In this document: positions 11,372 to 21,700 of the stretch, piece after piece
Position numbering within the stretch: position 1 is the stretch's first letter
Layout of the letters: every line of letters begins with the position of its first letter
Origin: Welwitschia mirabilis
Lineage: Eukaryota > Gnetophyta > Gnetopsida > Welwitschiales
Reading direction: 5' to 3'
Length of the DNA: 27,265 nt
NCBI GenBank assembly: GCA_051453625.1
Contig: JBOZIK010000001.1
Location: 58,637,266 to 58,664,530 of the forward strand
The notes under the pieces: model-generated
The model's input: the letters and a program-made list of their open reading frames with translations, nothing else
What the model was told of the DNA's origin: nothing
Database searches by the model: none
Position numbers and translations under genes: made by a program

Positions 11372-11468
11372 ATGGAAAGGAACATGGATATGGTTACATT
11401 TACCGTAATCATTGATGACATTGTTTATCCAGATGGTCATACTCGCATGGCTTGCCTCGGAGGCGGAG
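11372..11468 (+). CDS. pfkB kinase exon 1 (start codon exon)
   Basis: Thirty-two codons plus one base, beginning at ATG 11372 and ending at the donor GGAG|GTACTT. The frame stays open upstream to a TGA at 11306-11308, so a longer N-terminus spliced from an upstream exon (weak acceptor near 11315) cannot be excluded. The chosen Met places only about seven residues before the first beta strand VTFTVIIDDIV, the usual start of the fold. Residues DDIVYPDG and LGGGG are visible here. Confidence 0.8.
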
Positions 11469-12729
11469 GTACTTGCCTTCCGTATTACTAAATTCAAATA
11501 ATGTTTTACACTGTACTTTTCATCCTTTGAATCTTCGTTCCAATTTCCGATGCAGGTCCGCAGACTGCATTTGGTGCTAGGATTTGGGCGGATGAGAATG
11601 ACAAGTATGCAATGCCTTGCCCTCCGATATGTGCGATTTCGTTTTTTTACGATCAGTTGTCTCAATCTTGCAACTTTAGAGAAAAAGGATGCTAAAATAT
11701 ATAATATCAAACATCCAGCAATGTTGCAGTAAATACGTGATAATACATCTGACCCTAAATTTTAAAAGTAGGGCAGGAAAAAAGAAAAAAGAGAAATACA
11801 GGAATGAAAGCATGAGTCTTTTAACTTTACCGAAAAAGGATCCTAAAATGTATAAGATCAATTATTCAGCAATGTTGCAGCAAATACGTGACGATACGTC
11901 TGAATCTAAACTTTCAAATATGGAAAAATAATACAGTAATGAAAGCATAACCTCCTGCAGATTTGCAACTGACGTTAGTAAGTAGGTTTTAGGGGGAAAC
12001 TGTTTGACGAAGAAGTTCAAGTAAGGTGAGCAAATACCAGTTTGCATTTTAAGTTCTTAGCGTAATATCGTGTCTTCAGGAGAAATACAGCCAATGCAAC
12101 ACGAATTTGAACTATTTGCATGCCGTGAAAGTACACTTCTGTCCTGCCTGAGGTCAGAAAGAGGTTGCAACCTCTAACAAGATCAAAGCGTTCAACTATG
12201 TTATTTAAGCTTGATGTCAATAGCAACTTAAGAAACTAACTCATGGTTAGTAATGACTTAGCATTGTAGTAAGTGATAACTTAAGAAAATAATGCCTTTG
12301 AGTTTGCCCTTTGGTTCTATCCATGTATTTAAGGTGTATTTTATTATAGGTTTTAATGTATTGTGTACAAATTATAACTGAAACTTGGACATTTGATGGT
12401 CAGCTTTAAGACCAATAAGGGCCATGCATGAGTTTTGATGCACCTAAGTAAAAGACAAAAACTAACATGGAACATACTGCTAGTTAATTCATGGATGGGG
12501 CAGAGCCTAGTTAAGGGGGGTGGAATGATGTAACCCTGATTTTTATATTTAGCATTTATTGTTATTTCCCTGTTTTTCTTTAATCCCACATTGTTTAGGG
12601 ATTTCTGTTGAACGGACTTATGTCCTATAAATAAGCACCTTATGTACTGTTTTAGATAAGAATTTTCAAAATAAAAGTTATACAGAGTTCTCTCTCCCTT
12701 TAAGGATTTCTTTGAATGCTTTTTGCGCT

Positions 12730-12763
<34 letters not shown>

Positions 12764-15700
12764 ACATAAAAAAACAAACAAACATGTAATACATCAGGTT
12801 TTGTCAAGGTTGCATCATGTAAATCACAAAGTATATTGTTATAACAAAATCAAACCATCTAAGTTACAAAAGACATTTTGATAGACATGCACTCTAGTTG
12901 ATTTCTGTTCAACAACTTGTGCACTGGTCAGAGTGTTAGTTTCAGGCAGAGTGCATCAGTAGTTAACAAAATTGCAAAACCACGGGAACTCTCTAGAGAT
13001 AGCTAGAAAATCATCATTGATGCCATCCGCCAATATCCAAACTTGTAGTCTTTATATGCCCTATTTTAATCCAAAGATAAATGAACCTTGTTCCTCCTCT
13101 CCCTTATNNNNNNNNNNNNNNNNNNNNNNNNNNNNNNNNNNNNNNNNNNNNNNNNNNNNNNNNNNNNNNNNNNNNNNNNNNNNNNNNNNNNNNNNNNNNN
13201 NNNNNNNGAACATTGTTAATAATATACCTTATTTCTTCATTCCCTTCTCAATGTTTGGTTCATTATGGTCATCATTGTCAACAGCAACTTAAGAAACTAA
13301 ATCATACTTAGTGTTAGCTTTGCATGGTTGTAAGGGATACCTTAAGAAAATAATTGAGATATATGAAAGTTAGGAGCTTCAATTCCTTGAGTTCAAAACT
13401 TAAGATGAATGGGTTGTGGGTTGTCTTGTCATCCTATCTATTTATTTAAGCCGCATTTTGATGTGGGCTTTATTGTAGTAAGTCTAAGTAATATTTGAGA
13501 CTTGGACATTTGGTGGTCAACTTTAAGACCAGCAAGGGCCATGCATGAGTATTCATCCACCCAAATAAACCAATGACCTTAGGAAAAACACGTGGTACAT
13601 CAAGTTTTATTTGCCTTGCATCATGCAGATTAGAAAATTTATTATTGTAACTAAATCGAGCCATCTTAAGTTATGGAACAGGTGCTGATAGATGTGCACT
13701 CTATTTGATTTCTGTTCAAGAGCTTGTGGAAAGTCTTAGTTTCCGCAGAGTGCATCAGTAGCTAATAAAATTTTAAAAACAACTGAACTCTCCAGCCACA
13801 GCTAGAAAATCAGCATTGCGGCCATCTACCATTATCCAAACTTGTAGTCTTTATATGCTCTATCTTGATCCAAAGATAAATCAATATTGTTAATACTGTA
13901 GATCAATATTGTTAATACTGTAGCTTGTTTCTTTATTCCCTTCTCAATGTGTGGTTCATGATTTTCATCATTATTGTTGTGCAGAATAGGGATAGCAAGC
14001 GGCATTGGTTCAGATTTCCCTTATGCTTGCAAAAAGTGGTTTCTCGATATGAGAATTGATACAGGAGGACTGTTGATATGGCCATCTCCAACATTGAGAG
14101 CTTGGCAGGTGCAGTCATATTTTTGGACAAATTACCAACTATATTGTGAAGTGTTTTTTTTTTTTTAGGAGCAATGAATGTATTTAAAATTTTTAAAAGT
14201 GTTTTACATGATTGTCATTCCTGTGTGAAAAGAGAACGATAGCTTAGGTATCAACCTCACTGAACAAAACAAATATTTTGTCATTCCACTGTTGATTATT
14301 GAGGATGTGTGATTTCTTCTAACAGGTCCTGGAACCAGATGGACGAAGAACACAGGTTTTTAGCGTAATCTTAAATTTATGTTCATTTGTAAATATAGTT
14401 TGTTATTTTGATGATCATCAATTGATGTTTGTGCCCTTTACTATTAGTTTGCACTTTCCTCCTTCTCATGTTCACTCCTGTAAATGGTGTAGCTATTTTC
14501 TAGAATGTTTTAGAGTAAATGTATTTGAGCAACAAAGTTGTTCCTGATGGGTTTCTTTGTGATCTATAATCAGTGTTACATGGCTGCAGAATTGTGACCC
14601 AAATTACTTATTATAGAAGCATGACAAAGCTAGTCTTCTTGTTTGGATTTGTAATAAGGACATTATTCAAAAATAAGTAAATCGAATTGCCCTTGGCTTC
14701 TAAAAGTATTCTTTTGAAGATCACGAAGCCTTGGGTGAAGTGTTTGAGGATTCTGGATGGTGAAAGACCATCAACTGGTTTCATTCATTATGCCATGGAA
14801 AGGGCTAAAGATGCTGTACAAACTCATGTGACTGCAAGTAGACAAGAGCGTCATTGGTCTTTATCTCATCCCTCATAGACAGATCGTGGAATAAAATCTT
14901 GCTCTCAGATTTACATACAGCAAAACATCTTTTTAAATCCAAATTTAGGTTTTAGAAATGTTTTCATGATCTAATGCTAGCTAAGGAATTATTAATGTCT
15001 TTCATAAGCTTGAAACTGAACCCAATATTTGTGTGAACCTCATAAGAAAACTTCAAGGATTCACGTGTAGTATGATTAAAATTAAAGAGGATGAGACATG
15101 TGCCAGTTAATTTTTAATTTCTTGTATCGGAATTTCTATATTTCCACATCTTCTCATGGTCATTGACTTATAATTTAGTCTTATGTGATTGTAGAAATTT
15201 TTGTCTTGGATATGGAAGCCTAATCTACGATAGATGGTGATCACGATCTTACTTAGCCTTTCAGTGCTTTCGACAGGTTAATGAAATTCATTGATCAAAT
15301 TATCTACATCTTATCATGTTAACCACCTGGTTAATTATCCTCGTGTTATTAGTCTGTGCTCATGTAGGTTGTGAAAGAAATGGGAGTGTCTTTGAATATT
15401 ACACTTCAAGGAATAATATATACCCACTATTGATGGGTTGAATCGCTTTATCTTCATCTGCTACACTATGAAGTTGAAGAAGAAGGAGAAGTTAAGAGCG
15501 ACCTATGTTATTATAAGATAATATCCATGAGCATAACATTCATGTTTCTTATCCTCTTATCATTACTTATGACAAAGAATAATCACACCTCGCATTAGTG
15601 AATCTAGGCCTTATTGAAATGATCCTCTTGTATGAGGCATTTTGAAAGAATGTATGTATCGTCTTGGGTTGGTGTAGAACTTATTAATGCTTTATCGCAT

Positions 15701-18700
15701 GATACCACTTTGCAAGGTTGTGGATCATGATCACGATATGTTTACTTAGATGACATGGTATTTATGACTCTAATTTTGATGACTGCTTAGATGAAGAGAA
15801 GCATTGGATGTTGAGGTTGCAAGTGTTTACCTCTATGCATGATGATTTGTTCATCAAGCATAAGCTCTTGTGATTAGAGGCGGATGCTAATAAATTTGGT
15901 GCTAGTAGGAACACAGGATGAAGAAATGGCCCCCAAATGCAAGGACCTAGAAGTGGGAAAAGAAAAGGGAAAGGCTACACCTCTTCTTTGAGGGTAGAGA
16001 AATGGGAGCTTCATCAACAGAAAGGGAGGTAACTCAATGATCATTAGGAACAAATGAATTAAGAACAACCTTCTAGTAGAATCTTCATATTGACTTTAGA
16101 AATTTGTAGAAGGGACTCTTTGGAGATGGTAGCAACAGATTGAAATGCTCTACCTCTTCCTTGATGGTTCCAGAGTGGGTTATCTCACCAGATTAATAGT
16201 CACCCCTTTAGTCATCAGGTTGGTACTCACCTTGAGGTGTAGTGTCATGGGTAGGCTCACTTGATTTTGAACCTTGGGACTTTTTTAGATTCAATGAAAG
16301 AGAAGGGGAACGTTTAAACTTAAGGAACAATCAAAGACCAAGGGACGAATGAGGTAGGCTTTAGCAATAGAGGACAAGGACATAAGCTCGCACGAGAGAT
16401 GGTTGAAGCAAATTCTGACTAAAGGAGAGGAACCAAACTAAGGTTGGAGACTAGAAACGTTGTTGAGGATGAGAGAAGACTGGCTTAGGCCAGATTCCAT
16501 CCCTAGGGCATGGAAGAGATGAGATGAGTAGAGAGAGAGAGGGAGGTAGGTAAGGAGGGAGAGAGGGAGAGAGGGAGGGAGAAGGAAAGGCAAACAGGGT
16601 TAGGAGATAAAGGGGAACTCATTCAAGTCATGAGGTGAATTCTTACCTTAGAATGAAACTTCTAGTGGAAGGGAAAGGCAAGGAAGGAACTTCGAATCTC
16701 CTTAGAATCAATGGAGAGAAACTTCTGAAGAAGACACTTCTCTAAGATGGAGTGGTTTGAAGCATGAAGGGAGTCTAAAGAAGGTCCTAGAGGCCTGTAT
16801 TGGATGAAGAAGAGAAGAGTGTCACGTTCACACTCACAAGGCTAAGGAAAAATCATCTTTAACTTAAATTAATTATGTAAAACAAAAATTATTAAAGTTA
16901 ATGGATAAGGTAGTGGTTATTTACTATGAGAATTATTTAGTTATTAAATTTCTTAAAGTTAGAAATGTTTGTTTAAGTTATTCATTGTTTCTTTTATTAT
17001 TTTAAAAGAGATTTTTTAATATATTATTTTCTCAAATGGTCAAGTATGAAAAAGAGGGGGCTGAGAAAAGCCAAGTAGGTTCTTATTTAAGTGACATCTT
17101 ATTAGCCATTCTTTTATAAAAAGTGTAAACTTTGAGTCCTTATCTCTTTTTCTCAAAGGACTTCTTTAGCTTCTGGACTCTGCAAATCAATAAGAAAGCT
17201 TTCAGACCTGAGAATCAACATTTTTGCTACAAGATTTGAGTATTGTCAGGCCTTCCCTTCTTTTATTATGGCTGTTTCCAATTCTTATTGCTGTAACTTT
17301 TCCTTTTTGAAAAATCTGCATTGGTTTCTTCAAACCTTGCTATTTTGGTTGGTTGTTTTACTTAGAAACTTGTTTTATTTGTTCTTTGCTCTTGTTACCC
17401 ATCAAACTAAACCCTTTTAAGAAGTCTTGAGTCTTTTACAACCTCTATTTGCTGATTTTAGACTGAAGATTTTGAAAATTACCCAAGGTCTCTCAAATTT
17501 GAAATTCTTAAGAGAAATTTTCTTGGGACCTGAAGTAGAGGTGATGTTTGGCATTACTTGCTAAATAGAAAAATAAAAAGCTAGCCAGGGCAAACAATTG
17601 TACAAACTTTAGAGGGAAACACTCTGTTGGTCTTCCATGGCCATGGAAGCGAACTACCAGGAATATTAGGGAAAAGTGTGCAAAATATGATATAAATTCC
17701 CTCCTCGACATGGCACATATGTGTTGCTGAAAATTTAAACTTTACTAAATATAAAGTTGAAGTTAATAAAAATAAAACACTTTCTGAATCTAAAAAGTGT
17801 GGGTTATCTTCCTCTTAATTCTATTTGGAAATTTTAGGACCTTCTTGAAACCCTGTCCCCTCACCCTAGGCTACACTAGGAACTATGTTGTGCATAGTTC
17901 TTACCACAAATTTTAATTTATAGGGTTAGCACCTACAAAATAAGTTGCCCATCAATAGGTGGTGCTGGTAAAAGTTTTTGAATTGTTGTCCTTCCTCTTG
18001 AAATTAAGGCCAAGCAATCTGATTTGTTAAATATCTCAAGTTTTTGCTTTATATGGCATGGCATACATTTTTGTGAGCAAAAGTGTTGAGCACTATGTAC
18101 TTGTAAAATATTATAAAGATGTTATCTTTTGGCAAGCTTGTGTTTACAATTTTTGATTGTTAAAATAGTGGTTCTGTTTTTCTTTCTGCCTACCTAGAAA
18201 TAGAAAATATCTCAAGTTTCTGCTTCATATGGCATGGTGTCCATCTTTGTGAGTGAAAGTGTTGAGCATACATCTTTGTGAGTGAAAGTGTTGAGCATTA
18301 TATACTTGTCAAACGTTATAAAGATGTTATCTGCTTGCAAATCTAATATGTATACAATTTATATAGAAAATAAAAAGAAAGAGATATAAGCAATTAAAAG
18401 GTATGACTTAGCGGTCTACTTGTAGTGGTGTTAAATAACAACTCAAAGGTTCAACTCTTAAAAAAAAATAATTAAACATTTTAATAGATGGGTTGGCATG
18501 CGTTTCAAAGGTAGCTCTTTAAAAAGGTAGTTGAAGTGAGTCAAAGGACCCTTTTTTTTTCCTTCTTTTCCCTCCTCTTTCTTTCAAGTTCTCAATGCCC
18601 CACATGGGGTTATTTTCGAATTCTTTCTTCTCTACCATTCTTCCTCCTTCATTCTCCTCTCTCAGCCATTCTTCTTCTTCTTCTTCCTCCTTTCTCTCTT

Positions 18701-21700
18701 TCTTCTTCTCCCCCTCAACTCTTTCTTAACTCTGCAGGTCCTTTAAGCGGTACTTTCAAAAGTGCTTAAACTTTTGAGAGCTAAGTTAGCTAAGTTTTAA
18801 AAGTGCAAAAAGGAGTTAAGATTGGGGTTGTTAGGTTTTCTTTTGTAAGTACAAGTTTGGGCTTGGGCATGTTGTTGCACTGCCAATTGGGGTTATTTGC
18901 TGGGGTTTTATGAGTTGTTTTGCAGGACTTTTACACAGGTTTAAATGCAATTCTGAGGATTTTGGAGAAATGATAGAAAATCTTGGAAATGTGCAATTCT
19001 TACCCAGATTTGGTATATTAAAGGCACATTCTGATGCACAAAGCTTTGGAGGAGGATTACTGACAAAGATGCTAAGCTTCTCTTCAATTAAATGATTAAA
19101 GAAGACTATCGTCCCCTGTGTCGTCCCCACGATAGGAAGGACGACGACACTATTAAATGCTAACGTCGCTTGACAAATCATTGCTGAGTTACCTTTTGTA
19201 ATGAGTTGTCATCCCCCATGTCGTCTGGACGACAGTCAATACGACATTGACATGTAAGTATGTAACCGACTCTGATAGCCGACCCTTGACTGTTTCGTCC
19301 ATTTCATTTATGTAAAAGAGCGCGTCTTGTTGTGCCTTTTGTTTGTCGTTTTCTACTGTGACTTGTTATAAATAAACCCCCCTTCAACTCTCCTTCTGAT
19401 CTTCGTTGTATCTGAAATTCTCGTGACAGGAGATTAAAGGGCGGGAGATCCATCTCGAGTGTTGCAGAAAGGCGTGCCCTTGGTGGAGGGATGTGTATCC
19501 TCCATTGAGATTCGGCTATTTTGTAACCCAAATGCTTGTTACTCATTCTTAATATAAACTTTGTTTTGTTTTCATGTTTGCATTGTAGATTTTCTGATGA
19601 CCCTTATANNNNNNNNNNNNNNNNNNNNNNNNNNNNNNNNNNNNNNNNNNNNNNNNNNNNNNNNNNNNNNNNNNNNNNNNNNNNNNNNNNNNNNNNNNNN
19701 NNNNNNNNNNNNNNNNNNNNTAGATTAGGTTGCATCTTGCCTTTGCATTGTATCTTTCATTTCCTACATTGTTCTTTATTTCTGGTTCCTATTATTCATT
19801 TGCAAAGTAGTCCGAGTCTCGTCTCATAGTTTTTTACGTGAATACGACATTTCGGGTATACTCCTACTCATACTAGTGTGTTGTATTGTGTGAAATATCT
19901 ATTTATTTTATGAATGACAGAATCCTTTTGAACTTAAGCACTTGCACAAATACATACAGCAACAAATTGGCACTGTTGCTGGGGAAGGCTACTAAGGAAT
20001 ACAAGGGTTGTTGTTGTTCGGGTGAGTATATTGGACCTCTGTTCGGTTATTTATCTATAGCGATGTATTTTATTAAGAACTGTAGGTTTTCTATTTTGCA
20101 GTTTGTCAGTTGGTTTTTCAAATTTAGTTTTCTATAGAAAAATAGTGGTCGTCCCTTCTGTCGTGTGGGACGATAGTGTGCGATTTTAGTTTTCAGTTTT
20201 ATTTTTGGATTTCAATTTTTTTGCAATAAAATTAGTTTCTGTCGTCTCCTTTGTCGTCCAGATGACCAGATGGATGACAGTCCTAGTTTGGGATTCTTTG
20301 GGACATTTGGACACAGAAACGGGCTTAATCCAAATTTTGTGCAACCACTCGGAGTTCGGATTTATTAGAATTTGGATTAAATCCGAATTAGTTGCATTTG
20401 GATTTGAGGTTTGGAATTTGAATTTTCAATACAAACATGTTTAATCTGAATTCTATGTCATGAATGGAATTTTAATCCAAAAATTTGGATGTTTTTGGAA
20501 TTTGGATTTATGGAAATTTGGATTTACAACTAGGAGTTCAGATTTTTGATTGGGATTTGGATATTGAGATGAGAATCTAGATTAAAATGGGGGAATCTGG
20601 ATTAAAGTGTAGGGATTTGGATTTAAGGTTTTTCATTTGCATTTGAATCTTTAGAAGTCGATTTTTTCACTAACACTCATATGAAAAATTAAAATCCTTA
20701 TCAAACCCAAATGGTCAGTTCGATATATGTGCACCAGTAGGCAAATCATTATGCATTTGATTGTTCCATCTATTACAATCATAAAAAATATAATCAAATA
20801 GAAGTGAGATAAAAATGAGTCACAAATGGAACTATCCATCATATGCGATTGTTTGCTTCTTACGTCTCATTGATTCTTATAGAAATGTTTGCAAATTTGT
20901 TAAAGAAATAATCCTTTATGAGATAGCAATGAATGGCCTCTTTGGCCTTAGATACTACTTCCTATAGATATGCAAGAGAAGGTCTCTTCCCATCCACCTT
21001 CCAGAAAACAAGCACTAATGATTGTGTCAACTACAAATTGTATGGATTTAGATATATGAATGTTAAATTTCAAAATGCAAAAGATGACATATTTGTGAAG
21101 ACAAAAACAATGACTAAAGCTATGCATGGTGAAACTTTATAATGTTCGTCACCTATATAACGTTTTTCACATTAAACCAAAATTTCTCTGGAGCATCAAT
21201 ACAACCAAAAACAACTTGTTATCATTTGTCTATCATCAACAGTGTAATAAAGTGAAGCACATCTCTCATCATTGCTCCATAATGGATGAACAAATATGTC
21301 CATTAAGGGTTTCTTTATCTATTGCATGCTATCCAACCAGTGTCTGATTTGGTGGCGACTAGCTGCCGTCTAGGCACCTAGTCGCTGCTGTTTTTACGAA
21401 ACGACTAAGTTTCAGTTGTTTGTGCAATCGGCGATGCATTCCAGCAATTAGCCACTGCCTGACAGATCGACGACTGATCACCAATCTTTGGGGGAAAAAA
21501 ACAATAGTCATAGTTCTCAGGCGCGCAGGCGCGCGACCTCTGTTGAAAAGGTGAGATCTCATCTGATTGCAAAGGCGACGGATTCTGTTTGGCGCGAACC
21601 ACGAACGACAGGCAGACTGCTTCTCCACAGGCATGAAGGTCAGAGACAGATGATCAATACTTGCATTCCTACTCTGTCAAGCACCACCCACACTATCTTA

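Larger units (their letters stand above)
12213..13282. repeat. Intron 2 large tandem duplication, copy A
   Basis: From CAATAGCAACTTAAGAAAC to CCTTCTCAATGTTTGGTTCA and following, this unit matches copy B (13283-13984) in order. Shared blocks include GACTTGGACATTTG, GGGCCATGCATGAG, GATTTCTGTTCAA, GAGTGCATCAGTAG and CCAAACTTGTAGTCTTTATA. Copy A is longer because it carries the poly(A)-tailed insertion at 12464-12761 and a gap at 13108-13207. Confidence 0.8.
18911..19964 (+). repeat. Gypsy LTR, plus orientation, same family as the LTR at 4.65-5.88 kb
   Basis: Similarity to the minus-strand LTR begins at TGAGTTGTTTTGCAGGACTT (18911) and runs through U3 with two TCGTCC motif copies (19105-19153, 19205-19245). 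Then come TATAAATA (19367-19374) and the transcribed part with GATCCATCTCGAG, GTGCCCTTGGTGGAGGGAT and ATCCTCCATTGAG. It ends ...ACAGCAACA directly before the primer-binding site. The 5' border is provisional; a start as early as 18829 (TGTTAGG) is possible. Gap 19609-19720 lies in the U5 part. Confidence 0.7.

Noticed and set aside
11270-11710. Minus-strand 146-codon frame over exons 1 and 2
   Set aside because: It lies opposite the pfkB exons and spans their intron; it has no family resemblance, whereas the plus strand has clear motifs and splice sites.
12353-12781. Minus-strand 142-codon frame starting with Phe-rich sequence
   Set aside because: The Phe run is the antisense of the poly(A) tail, and the rest is antisense of the retrocopy and intron repeat.
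16528-16590. Possible GAGA-type promoter element
   Set aside because: A plain purine microsatellite deep in intron 4 with no transcription-start context.
17100-17240. A further LTR promoter (TTTTATAAAAAG with a pyrimidine-rich leader)
   Set aside because: No matching LTR end, primer-binding site or second copy was found, so it was left as unassigned.
18536-18769. Ser/Leu/Phe-rich 77-codon plus-strand frame resembling a signal peptide
   Set aside because: It is the translation of a polypyrimidine tract.
18831-19181. 116-codon minus-strand frame
   Set aside because: It is antisense to the U3 part of the plus-strand gypsy LTR and shows no conserved domain.
21359-21634. Arg-rich 91-codon minus-strand frame in the GC-rich arm of the inner hAT
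   Set aside because: Its composition follows the local GC content; no domain is visible and overlapping frames on both strands are equally open.
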